DNA of 7,279 bases from Flavobacteriaceae bacterium UBA7446 (GTDB lineage Bacteria > Bacteroidota > Bacteroidia > Flavobacteriales > Flavobacteriaceae): assembly GCA_002478685.1 (NCBI GenBank), contig DLPY01000073.1, forward strand, positions 737 to 8,015. Reading direction: 5' to 3'. Numbering within the stretch: the stretch's first letter is position 1; the number at the start of each line of letters is the position of its first letter. Positions 1-6,508 of the stretch are shown here, piece by piece. The position numbers were made by a program, and so were the translations under genes. The notes under the pieces are model-generated. The model had not been told where the DNA came from, ran no database searches, and saw only the letters and a list, made by a program, of their open reading frames with translations.

Positions 1-1
1 T

Positions 2-31
2 ACTGGTGGTGGTGACACTGGTGGTGGTGAT
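2..31 (+). repeat. 15-bp tandem repeat coding for a TGGGD linker
   Basis: Two copies of a 15-bp unit, ACTGGTGGTGGTGA[C/T], differ only in the last base. They encode TGGGD-TGGGD and probably continue upstream beyond the window edge. They form a flexible, acidic inter-domain linker of the secreted protein. Confidence 0.75.
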
Positions 32-784
32 ACAACTCCATCGGGACCTTCAACTGCTGCTCCAACGCCCCCAGCGAGAAATGCGGCTGACGTGATTTCA
101 TTATACAGTGATGCATATACAAATGTTTCTAGTAATTTTGATGCCGGTTGGTGTGGTGCAAACTCTGTTTCAGAAATTTCTGTTGCTGGAAATGCTACAA
201 CAGCGTTTTTAGGAAACAATTGTCAAGGAATTGTATTAGATGCTGGCATTGATGCAAGCGCATTTACAAACTTGCACGTTGACATTTATATTGAAGCAGG
301 AACAGATTTAACATCATCAGTATTTAACTTAAAATTTGTTAATCAACCTGGTGGTGCTGCTTTAGAGATGAATTTAAATGTAGCTTCTTCTCCAGCCCTT
401 GTAGCTGGTCAATGGTTATCAGTTGATCTCACAGTAGACCTAACTAATTATACAGGATTCAAGGAATTTGGTATTACTTCAAACCTCAACAACAAGGTTT
501 GGTATGATAACCTTTATGCATACAAAGGAACACCACTAGGCATTAACGAAGTAAATAGCTTTAGTGTTGTTACGTATCCCAACCCTGTTGAAAACACGCT
601 TAACGTAAGCGCGGGTATTAGCGTAGATAGCGTAAGTATCTTTGATATTACTGGCCGCGAAGTATTGCGTGCTACACCAAATGCAACTGCATTTAGCTTA
701 GATGTGGCTGATTTAAACAAAGGGCTATACCTTGTTTCACTAAAAGCTGGTGACCAAGAAATGACAACCAAGTTAGTGAAGTAA
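2..784 (+). CDS. C-terminal part of a secreted T9SS cargo protein with a carbohydrate-binding-like module (5' end outside window)
   Basis: The frame is open from base 2, so this is the last 260 residues of a longer protein; the in-frame GTG at 92 is not a credible start. Visible order: a low-complexity linker (residues 1-30, TGGGD twice, then Pro/Thr/Ala), a beta-rich module (about 31-175) beginning DVISLYSDAYTNV, and a C-terminal sorting domain (about 186-260) with the YPNPVENTLNV signature and ending in TKLVK. Such sorting domains direct proteins through the Bacteroidota type IX system to the cell surface or medium. Modules opening with D-V-I-S-L-[YF]-S-D-A-Y-T-N-V after PTAAPTP-type linkers are, from family knowledge, common in flavobacterial polysaccharide-degrading enzymes, so the missing N-terminus may be a glycoside hydrolase such as a laminarinase. 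That last step is inference. The gene ends in TAA, followed by a strong terminator. Confidence 0.9.
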   Translation, partial: TGGGDTGGGDTTPSGPSTAAPTPPARNAADVISLYSDAYTNVSSNFDAGWCGANSVSEISVAGNATTAFLGNNCQGIVLDAGIDASAFTNLHVDIYIEAGTDLTSSVFNLKFVNQPGGAALEMNLNVASSPALVAGQWLSVDLTVDLTNYTGFKEFGITSNLNNKVWYDNLYAYKGTPLGINEVNSFSVVTYPNPVENTLNVSAGISVDSVSIFDITGREVLRATPNATAFSLDVADLNKGLYLVSLKAGDQEMTTKLVK

Positions 785-812
785 TCATACAACCACGTTT
801 ACTAACTATGTT

Positions 813-840
813 AAAACCCCGCCAAATGGCGGGGTTTTTT
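813..840 (+). terminator. Rho-independent terminator of the T9SS cargo gene, probably bidirectional
   Basis: CCCCGCC (817-823) pairs with GGCGGGG (828-834) around an AAAT loop. Flanking AAAA and TTTT extend the stem to about 11 bp, and T-runs follow. It lies 28 bp after the stop codon. The A-run on the left side means it could also end transcription from the - strand, where an apparent gene tail stops at 843. Confidence 0.92.
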
Positions 841-842
841 AG

Positions 843-938
843 TTACACCAACTCTTGTTGTGCTTTTCTAAAATTGTCTATAGCCACAAAATAATCGGAA
901 TCTTCTAGTACGTTTACCTCACAAGTTTTTTCCGCTTT
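843..938 (-). pseudogene. Possible 3' remnant of a lost - strand gene
   Basis: The - strand reads 31 codons without a stop and ends in TAA at 845-843, directly beside the bidirectional hairpin at 813-840. The peptide ends YFVAIDNFRKAQQELV, which has normal protein composition and an amphipathic helical look. There is no start codon in the frame: an in-frame TAA lies just upstream (941-939), almost against the promoter of the SulP gene. I do not recognise the family. The idea of a truncated gene tail rests on the residue composition and on the stop-terminator arrangement; 31 open codons alone could arise by chance. Confidence 0.35.
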
Positions 939-949
939 TTAATAAGTAG

Positions 950-957
950 TACTTTTG
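950..957 (+). promoter_or_regulatory. Bacteroidota -7 promoter box of the SulP gene
   Basis: TACTTTTG is an exact match to the Bacteroidota -7 consensus TAnnTTTG. It ends only 6 bp before the ATG at 964, so transcription should begin at or within a few bases of the start codon. No clear TTTG -33 element is seen; the T-rich stretch at 926-931 is the nearest candidate. Confidence 0.6.
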
Positions 958-963
958 CAAAGA

Positions 964-2688
964 ATGATTAAGCGATTATTTCCCATACTTTCTTGGTTAC
1001 CAAACTACAAAAAGGAGTTCCTCCTAGGAGACCTTTCGGCGGGGCTTACTGTGAGCGTTATACTAATTCCGCAAAGTATGGCATACGCCATGATTGCAGG
1101 GCTTCCACCTGTATACGGTCTTTATGCCGCATTAATGCCCCAACTGATTTATGCCCTTATGGGCACGTCGCCGCAGTTGAATGTTGGACCCGTAGCCATG
1201 GACTCACTTTTGGTGGCTGCCGGTTTGGGTGCGCTGTCCATTTCGGGGGTAGACAACTACATTGCTATGGCAATTATGCTGTCGTTGTTTGTGGGCTGTA
1301 TTCAATTGGCCCTTGGTATACTCAAAATGGGCTTTTTGGTTAATTTTTTATCAACTCCAGTTATTAGTGGATTTACCTCGGCAGCAGCGCTTATCATTGG
1401 TTGCAGCCAGCTAAGCCATTTATTTGGTATCGAAACAGGGAGAAATAGCAAACTCCACAGTATTCTTATAGCTGTGTTTTCTGAATTGCAGCACATCAAA
1501 CTATATACAATTGGCATTGGTGCAATTGCTATTGTGCTGCTGATTGTCATGCGAAAAATTAACAAGCGGATTCCCGCAGCTTTGGTGGTTGTAATAGTAA
1601 GTATTGTATCGGTAATGCTGCTAAAACTCCACGCCAAAGGGGTAGAAATAGTTGCCGAGATTCCTAAGGGGCTTCCCGCTTTTAACCTCCCTGAAATTGA
1701 TTTCGCAAGCCTAAAGGAACTCTTACCTATTGCCATTGCCTTGGCGCTTATTGCTTTTGTGGAGGCCATGTCGGTGGCCAAAGTCATGGAAAGCAAGCAT
1801 GATAACAAACTAAAGGCAAATCAAGAGCTCATTGCATTGGGTATGGCTAATATCGTAGGTGCATTCTTTAAATCGTACGCTGCTACAGGTAGTTTTACAC
1901 GAACTGCCATAAGTGATTTATGCGGCGCCAAGACAGGACTTGCTAACCTAGTAAGTGTTGTTTTGGTTGGTCTTACGTTATTGTTTTTGACACCCCTTTT
2001 CTATTATTTACCTAATGCCGTCTTAGCTGCCATAATTATAGTAGCTGTTTTTGGGTTAATTGATGTCCGTTATCCTCAACAATTATTTAAGAGACGAAAG
2101 GACGAGTTTGCTTTACTCATTATAAGTTTTTTACTTACCCTTTTTGTTGGTATTACAGAAGGGATTTTGTTTGGAACACTATTGGCGTTACTGCTTATGG
2201 TATACCGCACATCTAAGCCACATGTTGCTGTTTTAGGAAGAATAGTAGGCACCCCTTATTTTAGAAATATTGAAAGGTTTAAAGAGGACATAGAACACAA
2301 CTCGAAGGTACTTGTTTTTCGTTTCGATGCCCAATTGTACTTTGGCAACAAAGACTATTTTAAATCTGAATTACTGGCTGCCATAGCAGCACAAAAAACA
2401 GTTCCTGAAACCATAATTGTAAAATCAGATCCTATCAATTACATTGATAGTAGCGCAGTGTTTATGCTCGAAAAACTGATAATAGAACTACTACAACAAG
2501 GAATTGCCGTATTGTTCTCGGAAGTAATTGGTCCAACTCGAGATATCATCAAAAAATCAAAACTCGTAGAGATAATAGGGAACGAAAATTTCTTTGTGAA
2601 TACCTTGGAAGCTTATGAATTTGCTACCCATAAAACCCCCAAAACAAATTTTCAAGAAAAAATTTCACTTCAAACTAGAAGTGATTAA
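964..2688 (+). CDS. SulP (SLC26) family anion transporter with C-terminal STAS domain
   Basis: A 574-residue inner-membrane anion transporter of the sulfate permease family. The N-terminus carries the family signature (about 36-80: IPQSMAYA, then GLPPVYGLYAALMPQ, then NVGPVAMDSLL). A series of hydrophobic helices runs to about residue 415. It includes IAFVEAMSVAK (264-273) and GSFTRTAIS (309-317), the half-helix regions that form the anion site in this family. A cytoplasmic STAS domain follows (about 447-555), with the typical IDSSAV loop at 494-499. Length is normal for the family. I chose ATG 964 over the in-frame TTG at 955 because that TTG lies inside the -7 promoter box. The substrate could be sulfate, sulfite, bicarbonate or another anion; sequence alone does not decide. 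The persulfide dioxygenase gene 42 bp downstream favours a sulfur oxyanion (inference). Confidence 0.93.
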   Translation: MIKRLFPILSWLPNYKKEFLLGDLSAGLTVSVILIPQSMAYAMIAGLPPVYGLYAALMPQLIYALMGTSPQLNVGPVAMDSLLVAAGLGALSISGVDNYIAMAIMLSLFVGCIQLALGILKMGFLVNFLSTPVISGFTSAAALIIGCSQLSHLFGIETGRNSKLHSILIAVFSELQHIKLYTIGIGAIAIVLLIVMRKINKRIPAALVVVIVSIVSVMLLKLHAKGVEIVAEIPKGLPAFNLPEIDFASLKELLPIAIALALIAFVEAMSVAKVMESKHDNKLKANQELIALGMANIVGAFFKSYAATGSFTRTAISDLCGAKTGLANLVSVVLVGLTLLFLTPLFYYLPNAVLAAIIIVAVFGLIDVRYPQQLFKRRKDEFALLIISFLLTLFVGITEGILFGTLLALLLMVYRTSKPHVAVLGRIVGTPYFRNIERFKEDIEHNSKVLVFRFDAQLYFGNKDYFKSELLAAIAAQKTVPETIIVKSDPINYIDSSAVFMLEKLIIELLQQGIAVLFSEVIGPTRDIIKKSKLVEIIGNENFFVNTLEAYEFATHKTPKTNFQEKISLQTRSD

Positions 2689-2704
2689 TGATTAAGATAA
2701 ACTG

Positions 2705-2712
2705 TATTTTTA
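2705..2712 (+). promoter_or_regulatory. Weak -7-like box before the persulfide dioxygenase gene
   Basis: TATTTTTA matches TAnnTTTG at all but the last base and lies 18 bp before ATG 2731. No -33 element is clear. It might give separate expression of the second gene, although the 42-bp gap fits co-transcription with the transporter. Confidence 0.25.
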
Positions 2713-2730
2713 CATGGGTAATTAGAGCTT

Positions 2731-4158
2731 ATGAAGGTAGAACAATTATACACAGGATGTTTGGCGCAAGGCGCTTATTATATTGAAAGTGGGGGTGAAG
2801 TTGCTATCATTGATCCACTTCGTGAAAGTGGACCCTATTTGGAGCGCGCACAACGTGATAATGCCAAAGTCAAATACGTTTTTGAAACCCACTTTCATGC
2901 TGATTTTGTGAGTGGACATATTACACTTGCCAAGCAAACAGGTGCTCCCATTATTTTCGGTCCAAACGCAAATCCAAGTTTTGATGCTACTATTGCAACT
3001 GACAGGCAAGAATTTTCACTAGGAAAAGCAACCATTGTAGTACTCCATACTCCTGGACACACTATGGAAAGTACTACATATTTACTACGTGATCCTAAGG
3101 GAAAAGACCATGCTATTTTTACTGGAGACACCTTATTTTTGGGTGACGTAGGTCGCCCCGATCTGGCACAGAAAGCTGCCCATATGACCCAAGAGGAGTT
3201 GGCCGGAACCCTTTTTGATAGTTTGCGAACCAAAATCATGCCTCTAGCAAATGATGTGATTGTCTATCCGGCGCATGGCGCAGGATCGGCTTGTGGAAAA
3301 AATATGATGAAAGAAACGGTAGATACGTTGGGGAATCAGAAAAAAATGAATTACGCCCTGCGTGCTGATATGACTAAAGACGAATTCATCAAAGAAGTTA
3401 CAGATGGCATATTACCTCCTCCTAAGTATTTCCCTCTCAATGTGAAAATGAATAAAGAGGGTTATGCAGATTTAGATGAGGTTATTGCACAGGGAACACG
3501 TTCGCTTTCGCCAGAAGCGTTTGAAGTTGCCGCTAATGAAACGGGGGCGGTAGTTCTTGATGTTCGACATCAAAGCGATTTTGCAAAAGGACATATTCCA
3601 CGATCTATTTTTATAGGCTTAGATGGTGGTTTTGCTCCTTGGGCAGGCACACTAATAGCAGATGTAAAGCAGCCTATTTTGTTAATCGCACCTGAAGGAA
3701 GAGAAGAAGAAGCTATCACGCGGCTTTCACGTGTTGGCTTTGACAACACACTTGGCTATCTCAAAGGCGGATTTGAAGCCTGGCGCGCTGCCAACAAAGA
3801 ATATGACAGCGTGACATCTGTACAAGCTACTGACTTAAAAAAAGCCTTAAACGAAGAGAACATACCCGTTTTTGATGTACGAAAGGAATCCGAATATATC
3901 TTCGAGCATATCCCAACTGCACAAAGCACGCCCCTTAGTTTTTTAAACTCACACTTAGCTGAGTTCCCTGCTGAAAAAACATTTTTTGTACACTGTGCGG
4001 GAGGTTATCGCAGTATGATAGCAGTTTCCGTACTTAAAAGTAGGGGGATTCATAATCTGGTTGATGTTGCTGGTGGGTTTAACTCCATTAAAGAAGTTGG
4101 AATCGAGGTAACAGACTATAAGAGAGCCTCAAGCAGACAAACAAAAAACAGCAATTAA
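2731..4158 (+). CDS. CstB-type persulfide dioxygenase with pseudo-rhodanese and rhodanese domains
   Basis: A 475-residue three-domain enzyme. Residues 1-245 form a metallo-beta-lactamase fold of the ETHE1/persulfide dioxygenase type: THFHAD (53-58), TPGHT (108-111 region, H110), TGD (D133) and AHG (H182). By comparison with ETHE1, H56, H110 and D133 should bind the single iron. The fifth position of the usual HxHxDH motif is Phe (F59), as tolerated in a mono-iron site. Residues about 260-355 form a rhodanese domain whose active-site loop reads LLIAPEGREE and has no cysteine, so it is probably non-catalytic. Residues about 365-465 form a second rhodanese domain with the loop VHCAGGYRS and catalytic C422. 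The order and length match Staphylococcus CstB, which oxidises persulfides and yields thiosulfate. A cytoplasmic role in sulfide detoxification is likely; no signal peptide is seen. Confidence 0.92.
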   Translation: MKVEQLYTGCLAQGAYYIESGGEVAIIDPLRESGPYLERAQRDNAKVKYVFETHFHADFVSGHITLAKQTGAPIIFGPNANPSFDATIATDRQEFSLGKATIVVLHTPGHTMESTTYLLRDPKGKDHAIFTGDTLFLGDVGRPDLAQKAAHMTQEELAGTLFDSLRTKIMPLANDVIVYPAHGAGSACGKNMMKETVDTLGNQKKMNYALRADMTKDEFIKEVTDGILPPPKYFPLNVKMNKEGYADLDEVIAQGTRSLSPEAFEVAANETGAVVLDVRHQSDFAKGHIPRSIFIGLDGGFAPWAGTLIADVKQPILLIAPEGREEEAITRLSRVGFDNTLGYLKGGFEAWRAANKEYDSVTSVQATDLKKALNEENIPVFDVRKESEYIFEHIPTAQSTPLSFLNSHLAEFPAEKTFFVHCAGGYRSMIAVSVLKSRGIHNLVDVAGGFNSIKEVGIEVTDYKRASSRQTKNSN

Positions 4159-4192
4159 GGCAAGTGTCAGCTTTTTCATAATTGATTATTTT

Positions 4193-4206
4193 ATTGTTTA
4201 GACAAT
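4193..4206. terminator. Weak hairpin between the convergent genes
   Basis: ATTGT-TTAG-ACAAT forms a 5-bp stem 34 bp after the dioxygenase stop codon, with AT-rich sequence on both sides. A second small hairpin, CGGTA-TAT-TACCG, lies at 4229-4241 near the 3' end of the aldo-keto reductase gene. Neither has a clean T-run, so their role in ending the two convergent transcripts is only a guess. Confidence 0.25.
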
Positions 4207-4252
4207 TTAATAAAAATCTATTCAAACACGGTATATTACCGCAAAAACTATT

Positions 4253-5194
4253 TTACCACGGGAGGTTTAATTCTCTCACTTCCTTTGTATAAAAATCTTC
4301 TAACTCAGCACACGTTTTTTTATTTATAGGGTGTTTTATTGCCTTAATATTATCCAACAGTTGTTGTTTTGAAATTGCACCAGGAATAACTGTGGAAACC
4401 GCATCAAAAGATGTGCAAAAAGACAACGCAGCAGAGATTAATGAATTTTTATTTTCTAAAATATTTTTTACTTTATCTACAAGTTGTGATCTAACAGCTT
4501 TATCGTCTTTTGTCCACCTAGATCTCACCCCTTCAAATGAGCTTTTGCTGTTGTACTTTCCTGTCAGCCAACCTGAATCAAAGGGTATTTTAGCAATTGT
4601 AGCTGCATTCTTTTGATGAATTAAATCAAATGCTCTTTTAGCATCTTGATGTAAAATATTAAAAAAGGTTTGAATCACTTTTGCATTAGTGGTCTCTAAA
4701 AGAATTTTAATTTCATCATAAAAATCAATAGAAGCTCCGTAAGCAATTATTTTCCCTTCGTCTTGTAGTTGTTCTAATATTTCATAATGATCATTTTTGT
4801 TGCCATCGAGAAGTTCAATAGGGGGGCTGTGAATAATGACTGAATCTAAGTAATCTATATTAAGCCTAGCTAAACTCTTCTCAACAGAGCTCTTAATATG
4901 CTTTGAATGAAAGTCAACAACTCCGTTGTCTAATCGTCCAAATTTTGAGTTTACTACAATTTTTGATCTGTCGATTGTTTTAAAAACTTTTCCCAATCTC
5001 AGCTCACTTGTTCCATTACCATAGTTTGGTGCAGTATCAAAAAAGTTTATGCCGTTATCTATTGCAGTGTGAATCATAGATTCAGCATCCTTTTCAGAAA
5101 CAGATTTCCAGCCCGAATCAACCCCTAATTGCCAAGCACCAAAACCAAGTTCTGAAACTCTAATTCCTTTTGAAAGATATTTTCTATACTTCAT
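4253..5194 (-). CDS. Aldo-keto reductase family oxidoreductase
   Basis: A 313-residue TIM-barrel NAD(P)H-dependent oxidoreductase, which reduces carbonyl compounds or oxidises alcohols. The full catalytic tetrad is visible: D53 and Y58 in FFDTAPNYGNGTSE, K84 in VNSKFG, and H122 in SVIIHSPP. The N-terminal beta-strand and loop VSELGFGAWQLG and the C-terminal cofactor region STVIPGAISKQQLLDNI are typical. Length is normal and there is no signal peptide, so it is cytoplasmic. The specific substrate cannot be read from the sequence; relatives act on sugars such as L-fucose or L-galactose or on small aldehydes. It converges on the sulfur unit with a 94-bp gap and has its own promoter-like box, so no functional link to that unit is evident. 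ATG 5194 is the first start and aligns with the normal family N-terminus. Confidence 0.93.
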   Translation of the reverse strand: MKYRKYLSKGIRVSELGFGAWQLGVDSGWKSVSEKDAESMIHTAIDNGINFFDTAPNYGNGTSELRLGKVFKTIDRSKIVVNSKFGRLDNGVVDFHSKHIKSSVEKSLARLNIDYLDSVIIHSPPIELLDGNKNDHYEILEQLQDEGKIIAYGASIDFYDEIKILLETTNAKVIQTFFNILHQDAKRAFDLIHQKNAATIAKIPFDSGWLTGKYNSKSSFEGVRSRWTKDDKAVRSQLVDKVKNILENKNSLISAALSFCTSFDAVSTVIPGAISKQQLLDNIKAIKHPINKKTCAELEDFYTKEVRELNLPW

Positions 5195-5231
5195 CCTTGA
5201 CTCTATTATTCATCTATGGCTTTTGATGCGA

Positions 5232-5239
5232 CAAAAATA
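5232..5239 (-). promoter_or_regulatory. Bacteroidota -7 promoter box of the aldo-keto reductase gene
   Basis: On the - strand TATTTTTG matches TAnnTTTG exactly, 37 bp before the ATG. This predicts a leader of about 30 nt. No clear TTTG -33 box is present; the -33 position falls inside the inverted repeat at 5251-5266. Confidence 0.5.
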
Positions 5240-5250
5240 AAAATGGTTAT

Positions 5251-5266
5251 GCTATAAAAGTATAGC
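5251..5266. promoter_or_regulatory. Perfect inverted repeat overlapping the -33 region (candidate operator)
   Basis: GCTATA-AAAG-TATAGC is a perfect 6-bp inverted repeat with a 4-bp spacer, centred about 23 bp upstream of the -7 box of the aldo-keto reductase gene. Its position over the -33 region suits a repressor or activator site. It could instead be a small 3' hairpin belonging to the decayed lipoprotein gene that ran in from the right. Confidence 0.35.
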
Positions 5267-5317
5267 CGTTTTATCTTTATGTGTTGCACCCATATTATTG
5301 AAAGATGCAGCATAACT
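5252..5317 (-). pseudogene. Possible downstream fragment of the decayed BspA-like lipoprotein gene
   Basis: A 21-codon open stretch on the - strand reads SYAASFNNMGATHKDK and ends at a TAG at 5254-5252. The YAASFNN part resembles the A-x-S-F-N-[NQ] core that recurs in BspA-like repeat domains, and it lies just downstream of the N-terminal remnant at 5336-5574. The match is short, so the link is tentative. Confidence 0.25.
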
Positions 5318-5335
5318 CCCCCCTTTAAAGTACTA

Positions 5336-5574
5336 TTAGTTAGTAAAAAGGTATCTGCCTAAAAGCTCTCAATCAACAACTGTATACTATGTCACACCGT
5401 CTAGTGCATCGGTCTCCAACTTCTGCCCACTCGTATACCTTAATGTTCACTCCTTTTGAGTCTAAATAGACTGCTCTATTATCATCATCTTGCGTTTGAT
5501 TGTTTTCAAAATCATCTCCACTTGAACAACTAAATTAATATAAAAGAAAACGATAGAACTAGGTGTTTAATCAA
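5336..5574 (-). pseudogene. Frameshifted N-terminal remnant of a BspA-like surface lipoprotein
   Basis: No intact gene exists here, but three consecutive frames give a coherent protein start. From a TTG (5574-5572, possibly a mutated ATG) one frame reads MIKHLVLSFSFILI, a lipoprotein signal peptide. One extra base at 5532 then shifts to SCSSGDDFENN, which completes an LISC lipobox. This is followed by YLDSKGVNIKVYEWAEVGD, the opening found in flavobacterial BspA-like (DUF285-type) lipoproteins. A second shift at about 5399-5411 leads to GVT-stop-YTVVD-stop-ELLGRYLFTN, which fits the next conserved stretch (GVTYTVVD) with two internal stops. The repeat domain that should follow is missing, apart from a possible scrap at 5252-5317. 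The gene is dead: two frameshifts, two stops and loss of most of its length. The family assignment comes from recalled sequence patterns. Confidence 0.65.
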
Positions 5575-5587
5575 CTAAATATATTAA

Positions 5588-5656
5588 GAATTTGAAGTTT
5601 CGCTAAAACTTTATGATCCCGCAGAACTTAAATAAGAGGATATGGCTATGGTTTAG
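5588..5656 (+). pseudogene. Junction repeat copy 1; reads as a decayed + strand gene end
   Basis: The 36-bp block at 5621-5656 is 28/36 identical, without gaps, to the block at 6598-6633. On the + strand it reads AELK-stop-EDMAMV-stop, against AELKEEGMPMI-stop in copy 2. Of the eight differences three are synonymous (a Leu codon, a Glu codon and the stop) and one is Val/Ile, which suggests a coding origin with a nonsense mutation here. The frame is open back to 5588. It lies between the lipoprotein remnant and the terminator of the next - strand gene. Confidence 0.45.
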
Positions 5657-5669
5657 GTTATAATATCCT

Positions 5670-5700
5670 AAAAAAAAAACCCCCCATAATTTTATGGGGT
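5670..5700 (-). terminator. Terminator of the 246-aa secreted protein gene
   Basis: On the - strand CCCCATA pairs with TATGGGG (5699-5693 with 5688-5682) around a 4-nt loop. GG and ten T residues (complement of 5679-5670) follow. The + strand side is also followed by a T-run, so it may work in both directions. It begins 48 bp after the stop codon. Confidence 0.88.
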
Positions 5701-5706
5701 AATTTT

Positions 5707-5720
5707 TTTAATTAAGGTAT
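5707..5720. repeat. Shared 14-bp element TTTAATTAAGGTAT, copy 1
   Basis: TTTAATTAAGGTAT lies between the stop codon and the terminator of the 246-aa gene. It is identical to 6668-6681, which holds the same place after the 160-aa lipoprotein gene. It is therefore part of the 3' untranslated region of both transcripts. Confidence 0.7.
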
Positions 5721-5747
5721 TTAAAGGCTTTATAAATCTAAACAAGT

Positions 5748-6488
5748 TTAGTAATGAACCATTATATCTTCTTCATCAATCCAGTTTGCTACATTATCAT
5801 TTTGAATTGATTTCCAATCATCATCACTATCTCTTTTCTTATTTCTTTCTGCAAGACCATTGTAATATGATGCCCTTGATTCATCCATTACAATCATAAG
5901 AAAATCAGCCCCACGAATCCCACCATATACTGGTGAATACATTAATCTCACATAATTATTTTTAAGCTTTTTGTCATTCTCGATACCAGCTTTAATTTGA
6001 TTTTGAAATTTATCCCAATTACCATCACCACTATGAATATCCATTGTAATATTTCTTCTGAATTTAAGATTAGGTAATTGTTCAGCAAGATTCATTCCCT
6101 CGGGGATATAACTTAATTCCTCCCAGTGATAAAACACGTGGGTCATTAATCTCTCAGGATTGACACCAGAAAAATCTTCCCAATCATATTTTTTATCCCA
6201 TTTCTGGAATGTTTTGCTTTGCCAGCCTTCATCACCCCACCTATCTTCATCTTTTTTTATCATTTGCCCCATATCATCAAAAGAACGTACAAAATAAACC
6301 TTGTTGCCATCAATTACTTCGAGGACAAAAGAGTAAATACCATTTTGTTCAGTTTCTAAATCAGACCAGTGATTAAACATTTCGACTAATTTTTTTGGAT
6401 TATCTGAAACCCATTCTTCAACCTCAACAATTGCAGGCACTTGTGCAGTCAATGAGGCTGTAAATAATAATAAAAATAATTTTTTCAT
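5748..6488 (-). CDS. Secreted protein of unknown function with an internal repeat
   Basis: A 246-residue protein with a clear signal peptide (MKKLFLLLFTASLTAQ; cleavage probably near residues 14-16). There is no lipobox cysteine, so it is periplasmic or exported. I do not recognise a specific family. Two segments resemble each other: NPKKLVEMFNHWSDLETEQNG (30-50) and NPERLMTHVFYHWEELSYIPE (110-130), sharing NP-x-x-L, F-x-H-W and an acidic-Leu pair, which suggests a duplicated unit of about 80 residues. The C-terminal 100 residues (VRLMYSPVYGG, then DFLMIVMDES, and W225/W236 near an acidic tail) could form a ferredoxin-like alpha/beta fold like NIPSNAP or dimeric alpha-beta-barrel proteins; this is a guess from pattern only. 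The protein is rich in Trp, Asp, Lys and Asn. It has its own promoter-like element and terminator, so it is probably monocistronic. Confidence 0.85.
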   Translation of the reverse strand: MKKLFLLLFTASLTAQVPAIVEVEEWVSDNPKKLVEMFNHWSDLETEQNGIYSFVLEVIDGNKVYFVRSFDDMGQMIKKDEDRWGDEGWQSKTFQKWDKKYDWEDFSGVNPERLMTHVFYHWEELSYIPEGMNLAEQLPNLKFRRNITMDIHSGDGNWDKFQNQIKAGIENDKKLKNNYVRLMYSPVYGGIRGADFLMIVMDESRASYYNGLAERNKKRDSDDDWKSIQNDNVANWIDEEDIMVHY

Positions 6489-6508
6489 TTGTTTTTAAAT
6501 TTAAATTG

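Noticed and set aside
92..94. GTG as the start of the first gene
   Set aside because: The same frame is open back to base 2 with a typical secreted-protein linker, so the gene continues out of the window on the left.
846..862. Small hairpin CACCAAC-TCTT-GTTGTG after the first terminator
   Set aside because: The stem has a bulge and no good T-run, and the strong terminator at 813-840 already serves this position.
955..957. TTG as the start codon of the SulP gene
   Set aside because: It overlaps the last bases of the TACTTTTG promoter box, so it would not be transcribed; ATG 964 is in the same frame and gives a normal N-terminus.
1302..1808. 168-codon open frame on the - strand inside the SulP gene
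   Set aside because: A shadow of the transporter's coding sequence; its repetitive Ser/Ile/Thr composition reflects the complement of membrane-helix codons.
5637..5669. Inverted repeat AGGATAT ... ATATCCT inside junction copy 1
   Set aside because: A 7-bp stem with a 19-nt loop in AT-rich DNA, not preserved in copy 2, so probably chance.
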